A stretch of DNA of 64,000 nucleotides from Candidatus Binatia bacterium (GTDB lineage Bacteria; Desulfobacterota; Binatia; HRBIN30), in NCBI GenBank assembly GCA_026415395.1, contig JAOAHD010000010.1, positions 124,001 through 188,000 on the forward strand, given 5' to 3'. The notes under the pieces were generated by a model. That model ran no database searches and was not told the DNA's origin. It saw only the letters and a list, made by a program, of their open reading frames with translations. Each line of letters begins with the position of its first letter. Within the stretch, counting starts at the first letter, position 1. The position numbers were made by a program, and so were the translations under genes. Of the stretch, positions 47,998-55,868 are shown in pieces.

Positions 47998-48587
47998 CTG
48001 GCAGAGCGCGCGTTGAATCGGTTCATTGCAACTTCGACGCCTTGAGAGAGCACGGTCTCGACAGCGTCCGCCGCCCGCTCAATCGCCTCGTCAATCACGG
48101 GCCTCTCCGCCCGGCTGAATGGGCTCAGCACGAATTCCACGATATCTCCATGCTTGGGCTGGCCAATCCCGACTCGAATTCGGGGCACCAACTCGCTCCC
48201 GACCGAGGCCAGGACGGAGCGCAACCCCTTATGACCACCGTCGGACCCCTGTTTTCTCACCCGAATCTTTCCGAGCGGGAGCGCAACATCGTCGAGCACG
48301 ACCAGGAGCTGCTCAGGACGGAGCATCCACCGTTTCAGCCCTTCACGGGCTGCAACCCCAGAGCGGTTCATGAACGTTCGGGGCTTACCCAAAATGACCT
48401 CTTGGCCAACGATTCGCCCCTGTCCGTAAAGCAAGGATGGAAGGCGCTGGCGCAACACAATCCCATGCCTTCGACACAACGCGTCGACGACTTCGAAGCC
48501 CACGTTGTGCCGCGTACCAACGTATTCCTCCCCCGGGTTCCCCAAGCCCAGGACCAGCCACTGTGCTCCCGCCGGCCCTTCAATCAC
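47994..48587 (-). CDS. pth: Peptidyl-tRNA hydrolase
   Basis: A 197-residue enzyme of usual length that frees tRNA from stalled peptidyl-tRNA. It has WLVLGLGNPGEEYVGTRHNVGF (catalytic His in RHN), LGKPRTFMNRSG, VLDDVALPLGKIRVRKQGS and GGHKGLRSV. The GTG at 48587 is preceded by GGAGGAAAT; longer readings are not protein-like. Its end overlaps the pyr promoter. An upstream ATG frame that ends on the same GTG is probably a shadow. Confidence 0.95.
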   Translation of the reverse strand: MIEGPAGAQWLVLGLGNPGEEYVGTRHNVGFEVVDALCRRHGIVLRQRLPSLLYGQGRIVGQEVILGKPRTFMNRSGVAAREGLKRWMLRPEQLLVVLDDVALPLGKIRVRKQGSDGGHKGLRSVLASVGSELVPRIRVGIGQPKHGDIVEFVLSPFSRAERPVIDEAIERAADAVETVLSQGVEVAMNRFNARSAS

Positions 48588-48688
48588 ATTTCCTCCAACG
48601 AGGTGTTTTGCATCTCGCCGTGAATATTTTCTGGCGCACTGCGTCGACTGTCCGTGCAGCCGAAGCGGATCCCCCTCCGCGAGCTGCT

Positions 48689-48769
48689 GAGCTGGTGGGT
48701 GCCTCCCCCCGCCCACCAGCTCGCCCCTCCCCTCCTCGCAACCCCCGGGGCCGAGCAACCGGCCCCGGG
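48689..48769 (-). terminator. Two tandem GC-rich hairpins
   Basis: Two perfect stems lie in the 200-bp gap between the 48790 gene stop and pth: 11 bp GAGCTGGTGGG (48689-48722, 12-nt loop) and 10 bp CCCGGGGCCG (48744-48769, 6-nt loop). There is no T-run. They probably end or separate the transcript of the upstream gene. Confidence 0.5.
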
Positions 48770-48789
48770 CCTCTCCCGCAAACCGCTGC

Positions 48790-49482
48790 TCATCTGGCTT
48801 CCCTCTGCGGGCTCAAAATCGTTCCCGCAAACGGCACCAGCCAACTGACCCGTTGCCGCGCTTTCCAGCGCGAAAGTCGCTGCTGCCATGCCCGCCAGCC
48901 TTCAACTGCTTCCCTCTCTTCCCACCAGTGGCAAAGCGAGGCAAAGTCCGGGGCGCTCCAGAGGATGAGCGCCTCTCCTGGCCGCATTGGCACCGAGTAG
49001 GCGCCGACAAGCGAGATCGATCGCAATTGAAAAAGGGGGCGCAAAACGAACTCGACCTCTTCGAAAAACTGGGGCAAGGAGCCCGGAGGCAGAACATATA
49101 TCTGCTGCTCCGTTACCCAGCCTCTCACTTCTCTTGCTAGGATGTCAGAGCGAGTTGGGCAGAACGCGGCCGGCGCCAAAATCCGGTCGAACCCGCCGCG
49201 TCGATAGCGGACCATCGCCGACCACCACGGCCGCAAGTGCGTATCCTGCAGCGAGGGGTCAAACTGCCGTGCCAGCGACTGCGCCCAGTGGCCCCAACCG
49301 TCTATCTCCCACAAGTTCACCACCCGCGGCCAACGAGATGTGCTTCCGATCACCTGCCAGGTACATACCAAACGAGATACTTTGTTCTCCTCGGAATAAC
49401 GAGCTCGCTCCAATACTGCGGCCATGTACGGTCTCGCGCCGTCACCCCGAATTTCGATGGTTTCGTGCAGGTAAATCATCAC
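48790..49482 (-). CDS. NIPSNAP-like / hypothetical protein
   Basis: A 230-residue soluble protein. The first half (IYLHETIEIRGDGARPYMAAVLERA ... VNLWEIDGWGHWAQSL) resembles a NIPSNAP/ABM-fold ferredoxin-like domain, and a second half (WVTEQQIYVLPPGSLPQFF ... EALILWSAPDFASLCHWWEERE) looks like a repeat of the same fold. Trp and Arg are abundant. NIPSNAP-like proteins have no settled role in bacteria. The start (ATG-ATG) lacks a clear ribosome site. It is divergent from the ClpP-like gene. Confidence 0.6.
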   Translation of the reverse strand: MMIYLHETIEIRGDGARPYMAAVLERARYSEENKVSRLVCTWQVIGSTSRWPRVVNLWEIDGWGHWAQSLARQFDPSLQDTHLRPWWSAMVRYRRGGFDRILAPAAFCPTRSDILAREVRGWVTEQQIYVLPPGSLPQFFEEVEFVLRPLFQLRSISLVGAYSVPMRPGEALILWSAPDFASLCHWWEEREAVEGWRAWQQRLSRWKARQRVSWLVPFAGTILSPQREAR

Positions 49483-49733
49483 GCCGGGTAAGCCGAACCA
49501 CAGAATCTTTCCGAGGGCAACTCACCATCGTCGAAATCGGCACTCCCAGGTGGCGACCTCAGTCCAGGAGTCCGCCTGCGCTCGAGCCACCCGCGGCACG
49601 ACCACCGAGCGAACGAACCACTGCATTCATTGCTCACGCGCACCCTTTTTGGCCGGAGCACTCGGGGAGTGCTTCGGATGGCGTAAGGGGCAATCTCAAA
49701 GTCTTGGTTGCTGAACACCAAGCCCTGCTCTAC

Positions 49734-50369
49734 ATGCGGCGCATGAGCCAAGGCAGTGAACAGAGCCTACCGTTCGACACCTTTGCCGCCGCGCTCCCAC
49801 TCGAGGCACGCGGAGTGGCTAAGGCGATTGGTCAAAAGCTTTTCGAAACCCGCACCATTATCATCTGCGGAGAAATCACCATGCCGCTTGCCCATGCGAT
49901 TACCGCACAGGCTTTGGCGTTGGCGGCAGTCTCCGATGATGACATTACTGTGATCGTTCATTCGCCCGGCGGGCACGTAGAGTCAGCGGACACGATTTTC
50001 GATATCCTTACCTTCATTCGTCCGCGGGTGCGGATGATCGGCACCGGCTGGGTGGCCAGCGCTGGTGCGCACATCTTCCTAGCCGCGGACAAACCCGATC
50101 GCTTTTGCCTGCCCAATACTCGCTTCCTCTTGCACCAACCCGCGGGCACAGCTGGCGGAAGGGCAACCGACCTGGAAATCGAGGCGCAGGAAATCCTCAA
50201 GATGCGGGCTCGGCTGAGTCGGATTATCGCGGAGAAGACCGGGCAGCCCCTCAAACGGGTGGAGCGAGACACCGAACGGAACTTCTGGATGTCCGCGGAG
50301 GAAGCGCTCGAGTACGGGCTGGTAAGCAAAATTATTCGCTCGATCGACGAACTGACCCCCAAAAAGTGA
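49734..50369 (+). CDS. ClpP-family serine protease (ClpP-like)
   Basis: A 211-residue ClpP/crotonase-fold protease. The catalytic triad is visible as Ser109 in GTGWVASAGAHI (ClpP usually has ASMGA), His134 in FLLHQPAGTAGG and Asp179 in VERDTERNFWMSAEEALEYGLVSKI. The oxyanion region VIVHSPGGHVESA is conserved. The N-terminal 30 residues are not like the processed ClpP leader. No clpX or trigger factor gene is adjacent, so it may be an accessory ClpP2-like protein. Start ATG at 49734; a second at 49743. A CPBP protease gene follows at 10 bp. Confidence 0.8.
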   Translation: MRRMSQGSEQSLPFDTFAAALPLEARGVAKAIGQKLFETRTIIICGEITMPLAHAITAQALALAAVSDDDITVIVHSPGGHVESADTIFDILTFIRPRVRMIGTGWVASAGAHIFLAADKPDRFCLPNTRFLLHQPAGTAGGRATDLEIEAQEILKMRARLSRIIAEKTGQPLKRVERDTERNFWMSAEEALEYGLVSKIIRSIDELTPKK

Positions 50370-50379
50370 CGGCTGTTCC

Positions 50380-51174
50380 ATGCCAGCGGGGCTTGGAGCG
50401 CTCCTGGCGAGCCTGGCTTTCGTCCTTCTCCTGCGCCTAAAAGGTATCGCCCCCTACGAAACAGAATTCTCGTCCCGCCTCCGCCAGGCAGCAGCGTTTT
50501 GCCTGTGGGTTTCTGTACTCGCACTTGTCGTCTTTTGGCCGGTCTTTTCCTTTCAAGAACACGACATTTCGCTGATCGATCACGGAGCGTTCCCTCTGCT
50601 ATTCCTGAACCACTTTGTTCTCGCGCTTTTTTTGCTCCTTTGGTGGGGGTTCCGCAGAGATGAAACGCGCTCATTCGAGACACTCGCCGCCTTTTTATTT
50701 TTGCGCTGGGACCGGTCCCTACTCCGCACGCGTGTCCTTGTAGGCCTCTTCGGTGGATTCGTTGCTTGGGTTGCGACTCTTGCCGCGGTGGGGGTGTTCG
50801 CCGGAATCTGGCTGGAAACCACGAAGACACCGCCCCCAGAGGTTCCTGAAGTGTTCGTGTGGATTGTAGGCCTCTCCTACAGCCAGAAGGCGGCCATCAT
50901 TTTGATCGCCATGACCATTGAAGAGGCTTTTTTTCGCGCCTTTCTGCAGCCGCGCCTCGGGCTTTTGATGTCGAGCCTCTGCTTTGCCCTAAGCCACTTT
51001 AGTTACGGATTGCCTTTAGCGGTGTTCGGCGTATTCGTCGTCTCCCTCCTTTTTGGCTTGCTGTTTCGTTGGGCAAAACACTTGCTGCCGAGCATTATGG
51101 CCCACGGCGTCTTCGACGCTGTACAACTCTTCCTTGTGCTACCCTGGGCGCTTGAACACAGCGGCTATCTTTGA
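50380..51174 (+). CDS. CPBP-family intramembrane metalloprotease (CAAX/Abi)
   Basis: A 264-residue polytopic membrane protein with about seven helices. The Abi/CPBP motifs are IEEAFFRAFLQPRLG (EExxxR), the middle ALSHFSYG (H) and the C-terminal MAHGVFDAVQ (HxxxN/D). Bacterial members cleave membrane or prenylated substrates or give bacteriocin self-immunity. The gene starts 10 bp after the ClpP-like gene, so the two form a protease pair. Confidence 0.8.
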   Translation: MPAGLGALLASLAFVLLLRLKGIAPYETEFSSRLRQAAAFCLWVSVLALVVFWPVFSFQEHDISLIDHGAFPLLFLNHFVLALFLLLWWGFRRDETRSFETLAAFLFLRWDRSLLRTRVLVGLFGGFVAWVATLAAVGVFAGIWLETTKTPPPEVPEVFVWIVGLSYSQKAAIILIAMTIEEAFFRAFLQPRLGLLMSSLCFALSHFSYGLPLAVFGVFVVSLLFGLLFRWAKHLLPSIMAHGVFDAVQLFLVLPWALEHSGYL

Positions 51175-51254
51175 CCCAGGGACACACTCTCCGGCGCGAT
51201 TCGCAAGACACAACGGGGCTTGGCAGGGCTGCGGTTATGAGGAAGGACTACGCC

Positions 51255-54200
51255 ATGACCAAAGCCACCCAATCGATAGCAACCATGGACGGCAACGAGG
51301 CCGTTGCCTCCGTTGCCTACCGGCTTAGCGAGGTGATCGCAATTTATCCGATCACGCCCGCCTCGCCCATGGGCGAGTGGGCAGACGAGTGGGCAGCCAA
51401 AGGCCGAACAAATCTTTGGGGTGCCGTGCCGCGCGTGATCGAGCTGCAATCCGAGGCTGGGGCAATCGCGGCGATTCACGGGGCAATCCAAACCGGGACG
51501 TTGGCCACAAGTTTCACAGCTTCACAGGGGTTGCTGCTGATGATCCCGGACATGTTCAAAATAGCGGGAGAACTGACTCCCTTTTGCCTGCATGTCGCTG
51601 CGCGCACCGTCGCCACCCACGCTCTTTCGATCTTTGGTGATCACTCAGACGTGATGGCTTGCCGCGCAACCGGGTTTGCCTTGCTGTGTAGCTCCTCGGT
51701 ACAGGAAGCGCAGGATCTGGCCTGCATCGCCCATTGCGCCACCTTAGAGAGCCGGATTCCGTTCCTCCACTTTTTTGATGGCTTTCGCACTTCCCATGAA
51801 ATCGCCAAAATTTATGTGCTGAGCGACGACGACCTGCGGGCACTGGTCCCAGACGGTGCCATCGCAGCCCACCGAGCTCGCGCCCTAACGCCCGACCGAC
51901 CTGTACTTCGCGGCTCCGCGCACAACCCCGACACGTACTTTCAGGCCCGCGAAGCCGTGAACCCATTCTACGACGGCCTGCCCAACGTGCTGGAAAGCGT
52001 GATGGCCCGATTCGCGGCCCGAACTGGCCGCAACTACAGGTTGTATGACTATTACGGGCACCCGGAGGCAGAGCGCGTGATCGTGGCCATGGGCTCTGCC
52101 TGCGAAACAGCTTCAGAGGTTGTCGACCGATTCACCGCGAGGGGGGAACGCGTGGGTCTAATGCGCGTGCGCCTCTTTCGACCTTTTTCCGCCCTGGCGT
52201 TTTTGCGCTCCCTGCCGAAGACTGTGCGCGCGATCGCCGTACTCGATCGCACAAAGGAGCCCGGCGCCGGCGGCGAGCCCCTGTACCAAGAAGTTGCCAC
52301 CGCACTGGTGGACCACTGGACGACCGAGTTTCCTTCGCAGCCGCTCCCTTCGCTGACGGGGGGACGATACGGGCTTGCGTCCAAAGAGTTTACGCCAGAG
52401 ATGGTCCAGTCCGTCTTCGCCGAGATGCGCCAGGAGCCACATCGGAAACGCTTCACCGTGGGGATCGTGGACGACGTCACCCATCTTTCCCTGCCCGTGA
52501 GCGAACAGCCGGAGCCGGAGCCCCAACACGTCTGGCGCGGCGTGTTTTACGGCCTCGGGTCGGATGGAACCGTAAGCGCCAACAAGAATTCGGTGAAAAT
52601 CATCGGCGAACGAACGCCGCTCTTCGTGCAAGCCTACTTCGTTTATGACTCAAAAAAGGCTGGCTCGGTTACGGTTTCGCATTTGCGTTTCTCGCCACAA
52701 CCAATTCGCTCGGCCTACCTAATCCGTGAAGCCAACTTTGTTGCCTGCCATCGTTTTTCTCTGCTCGATCGCCAAAACCTTCTCGAAGTTGCCGCGCCGG
52801 GCGCCACGGTATTGTTAAACGCGCCCTTTCGGCCTGACGAGGTGTGGAACGAGCTCCCTCGGGAAGTTCAGGACATCGTACTGGAACGCCAACTACGAGT
52901 TTTCACTGTCGACGCCCAGGCACTCGCGAACCGCTTCGGACTTGGGGGGCGTATCAACACGATCATGCAAATTTGTTTCTTCAAATTGACGAACCTGCTT
53001 ACTTTTGAAGAGGCATTCGAGGCCATACAGCAGGCAATCTTCGAAACCTATGGCCGCTTCGGCGACAGCATCGCCACACGCAACGTGAGCGCGGTCCGTG
53101 CAGCCGTGGATCAATTGCATGCAGTTCCCGTCGGCGAGGAGAATAGTAAGCGCCGTTGCCAAGCACCGAACGTGGAGGACCCCCGGCCATTTGTCCGGCG
53201 TGTTACTGCTGCCCTCCTTGCCGGCTTGGGGAATCGGTTGCCCGTTAGCGCATTTCCGGTCGACGGCACTTGGCCCACGGGTACAGCGAAATGGGAGAAG
53301 CGGAACATCGCGCTTGAAATTCCGGCTTGGGACCCGCAGGTCTGCATTCAATGCAACAAATGCGCGTTGGCTTGCCCGCACGCGGCAATTCGCGCCAAGG
53401 TCTATCCGAGCGAGGCCCTCGAAAAAGCGCCGCCCAGCTTCCTGTCCGTGCCTTACAAGGGGCACGATTTCCCGGGGTGGCACTATACGATTCAAGTTGC
53501 ACCCGAAGACTGCACAGGTTGCCGACTTTGCTATGCAATCTGTCCCGCGAAAGATCGCAGCAACCCGCGGCACAAGGCATTGGAAATGGTGCCGCAGCTC
53601 AGCCGCCATGCGGAAGAACGCAACAACTACGACTTCTTCTTGTCCCTGCCCGATCCTGACCGCACCACACTGCAGATCGATATCAAAACTTCACAGTTTT
53701 TAGAGCCCCTGTTCGAGTATTCTGGCGCCTGTGCGGGTTGCGGAGAAACGCCGTACATCAAGCTTCTCACCCAGCTTTTTGGCGATCGCCTCCTGATTGC
53801 CAATGCAACAGGTTGCTCCTCCATTTACGGCGGCAACCTCCCAACCACCCCGTACACCGTCAACCCCGACGGCAGAGGCCCAGCATGGTCAAACTCGCTG
53901 TTCGAAGACAACGCCGAGTTCGCGCTCGGCATGCGGCTTGCGCTCGACCACCTGGCCGACTACGCACGCCTGCTCTTGCGCCAACTCGCCACGGCCGTTG
54001 GGCACGAGCTCGCCGACGCGATCTTACACGCCAAACAGAGCACCGAGGCAGACATTGCAGAGCAAAGGTTTCGGGTGAGCGAACTTCGTCGCCGATTGGC
54101 GCAGCGCCCGGAACCTGCAGCCAAGACTCTCAGCGAGCTTGCCGACTATCTGGTGCGAAAAACGGTCTGGGCCGTTGGCGGTGACGGCTGGGCATACGAC

Positions 54201-54845
54201 ATCGGCTTTGGCGGCCTGGACCACGTGCTCGCATCGGGCGCTGATGTGAACATCCTGGTTCTCGACACCGAAGTATATTCAAATACCGGCGGGCAGCAAT
54301 CCAAAGCCACCCCGCTCGGCGCCGCAGCGAAATTTGCCATCGCGGGCAAGTCGACCCCTAAGAAGGACCTCGGAATGATCGCTATGGCGTACGGCCATGT
54401 GTACGTCGCGCGCCTGGCATTCGCCGCGCGGGATCAGCACACCCTGCGCGCGTTTTTAGAAGCCGAATCGTACGCGGGCCCCTCATTGCTCATCGCATAC
54501 AGTCACTGCATTGCTCATGGCTACGACCTGGCCTACGCCGGCGAGCAGCAGCGTCGTGCTGTGCAATCCGGATACTGGCCCATTTACCGGTTCGACCCCC
54601 GCCGCATCCCCCGCGGGGAAAACCCACTGCAGATCGACATGCCGGAGCCGCGCCTCCCCCTGCACGAATTTACCTACCAGGAGACGCGCTTCCGCATGGT
54701 CGAGCAACTCGACCGCGAGCGCTTCCGCAATCTCCTACAGCGTGAGCAAGAAGAAATTATGCAACGCTTCCGACTCTACGAGCAAATCGCCCGAATCAAG
54801 GTGCCGCAATTCAACGCTCAGGAGCCTACAGGAGGGCATTCATGA
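51255..54845 (+). CDS. nifJ: Pyruvate:ferredoxin (flavodoxin) oxidoreductase
   Basis: A 1196-residue PFOR of normal fused length. The ATG at 51255 has AGGAAGGA. The N-terminal pyrimidine domain shows YPITPASPMGEWADEW. Two 4Fe-4S sites lie near residues 695-765 (CIQCNKCALACPHAAI and CTGCRLCYAICPAK). A third cluster and the TPP domain follow (CAGCGETPYIKL near 823, GCSSIYGG, and GGDGWAYDIGFGGLDH). It oxidises pyruvate with CoA to acetyl-CoA, CO2 and reduced ferredoxin. The next gene overlaps by 4 bp. Confidence 0.95.
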   Translation: MTKATQSIATMDGNEAVASVAYRLSEVIAIYPITPASPMGEWADEWAAKGRTNLWGAVPRVIELQSEAGAIAAIHGAIQTGTLATSFTASQGLLLMIPDMFKIAGELTPFCLHVAARTVATHALSIFGDHSDVMACRATGFALLCSSSVQEAQDLACIAHCATLESRIPFLHFFDGFRTSHEIAKIYVLSDDDLRALVPDGAIAAHRARALTPDRPVLRGSAHNPDTYFQAREAVNPFYDGLPNVLESVMARFAARTGRNYRLYDYYGHPEAERVIVAMGSACETASEVVDRFTARGERVGLMRVRLFRPFSALAFLRSLPKTVRAIAVLDRTKEPGAGGEPLYQEVATALVDHWTTEFPSQPLPSLTGGRYGLASKEFTPEMVQSVFAEMRQEPHRKRFTVGIVDDVTHLSLPVSEQPEPEPQHVWRGVFYGLGSDGTVSANKNSVKIIGERTPLFVQAYFVYDSKKAGSVTVSHLRFSPQPIRSAYLIREANFVACHRFSLLDRQNLLEVAAPGATVLLNAPFRPDEVWNELPREVQDIVLERQLRVFTVDAQALANRFGLGGRINTIMQICFFKLTNLLTFEEAFEAIQQAIFETYGRFGDSIATRNVSAVRAAVDQLHAVPVGEENSKRRCQAPNVEDPRPFVRRVTAALLAGLGNRLPVSAFPVDGTWPTGTAKWEKRNIALEIPAWDPQVCIQCNKCALACPHAAIRAKVYPSEALEKAPPSFLSVPYKGHDFPGWHYTIQVAPEDCTGCRLCYAICPAKDRSNPRHKALEMVPQLSRHAEERNNYDFFLSLPDPDRTTLQIDIKTSQFLEPLFEYSGACAGCGETPYIKLLTQLFGDRLLIANATGCSSIYGGNLPTTPYTVNPDGRGPAWSNSLFEDNAEFALGMRLALDHLADYARLLLRQLATAVGHELADAILHAKQSTEADIAEQRFRVSELRRRLAQRPEPAAKTLSELADYLVRKTVWAVGGDGWAYDIGFGGLDHVLASGADVNILVLDTEVYSNTGGQQSKATPLGAAAKFAIAGKSTPKKDLGMIAMAYGHVYVARLAFAARDQHTLRAFLEAESYAGPSLLIAYSHCIAHGYDLAYAGEQQRRAVQSGYWPIYRFDPRRIPRGENPLQIDMPEPRLPLHEFTYQETRFRMVEQLDRERFRNLLQREQEEIMQRFRLYEQIARIKVPQFNAQEPTGGHS

Positions 54846-55837
54846 TCGAGCTACGTACGAACTACTTAGGGATCTCCCTCGAACACCCGATTATGCCAGG
54901 CGCGTCCCCGTTGGTGGACGATCTCGACACCGTTCGCCGACTCGAGGATGCTGGTGCAGCCGCAATCGTGATGCATTCGCTATTCGAGGAACAGATCGAG
55001 CTCGAGGAGCAAGGTACCGTGTGGAGCATGGAAGGTCACGCGGAGGCTTATGCGGAAGCGTTGTCTTACTTTCCGCGTCCTGACGTGTTTGCCCTAGGCC
55101 CCGACCAGTACCTCGAACAAATCCGCCGCATTAAGGCAGCCGTGAACATCCCGGTGATTGCCTCGCTCAACGGTGTCACGCCAGCGGGCTGGTTGCGGTA
55201 CGGCGAACTGATCGAGCAGGCGGGGGCAGACGCCCTGGAACTCAACATTTACCACGTGCCCACCGATCCAATGGAGACGGCCGAAGCCGTGGAGCGCCGC
55301 GTGCTCGATGTGCTCCACGCGCTACGGCAGCGCACGAGAATCCCAATCGCGGTGAAACTCTCCCCCTTTTACTCTGCGCTAGCCTCGTTCGCGAATCGGC
55401 TAGCCCAGTCTGGTGCACAGGGACTCGTGCTGTTCAATCGCTTTTACGAACCGGACTTTGACATCGAAGCACTGGAGGTCGTGCCGCGACTACGCCTCTC
55501 GGAGCCAGGGGAGTTGCTCTTACGTCTGCACTGGCTGGCGATTTTACGACCCCAGATCCATGTCTCCCTCGCCGCGACCGGAGGAGTCCACTCGGCTACC
55601 GACGCAATCAAGGCCCTGATGGCCGGCGCCGATGTTGTCCAACTCGTCTCCTGCCTCCTGCAATTCGGGCCGCAGTATTTGACCAAGATCCTGCGCGATG
55701 TGCAGCGCTGGATGCAGGAACATGGCTACTCGTCCGTTGGCGAACTGCGGGGCTGCCTCAGTTTGGCGCGCTGTCCAAACCCTTCTGCGTTCGAGCGCGG
55801 CAACTACATGCGGCTCCTGCAAACGTGGTCCTACTAG
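54842..55837 (+). CDS. Dihydroorotate dehydrogenase-like FMN protein coupled to PFOR
   Basis: A 331-residue TIM-barrel protein of the DHODH family (NYLGISLEHPIMPGASPLVDD at the start, ALELNIYHVP, AVKLSPFYSALASFANRLAQ, and ATGGVHSATDAIKALMAGADVVQLVS near the end). The FMN-binding Lys and Gly-rich segments are kept, but the canonical DHOD active-site Cys/Ser loop is not obvious, so orotate may not be its product. It overlaps nifJ by 4 bp (ATGA). This pairing occurs in other genomes. A role linked to PFOR electron flow is inferred. Confidence 0.7.
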   Translation: MIELRTNYLGISLEHPIMPGASPLVDDLDTVRRLEDAGAAAIVMHSLFEEQIELEEQGTVWSMEGHAEAYAEALSYFPRPDVFALGPDQYLEQIRRIKAAVNIPVIASLNGVTPAGWLRYGELIEQAGADALELNIYHVPTDPMETAEAVERRVLDVLHALRQRTRIPIAVKLSPFYSALASFANRLAQSGAQGLVLFNRFYEPDFDIEALEVVPRLRLSEPGELLLRLHWLAILRPQIHVSLAATGGVHSATDAIKALMAGADVVQLVSCLLQFGPQYLTKILRDVQRWMQEHGYSSVGELRGCLSLARCPNPSAFERGNYMRLLQTWSY

Positions 55838-55868
55838 AGGCTGTGTTCCAACTCCTGGATCTGTCCGG

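Noticed and set aside
48584-48889. Small minus-strand frame ending at the pth start
   Set aside because: It overlaps the 48790 gene in another frame and the tandem hairpins, and its composition is not protein-like.
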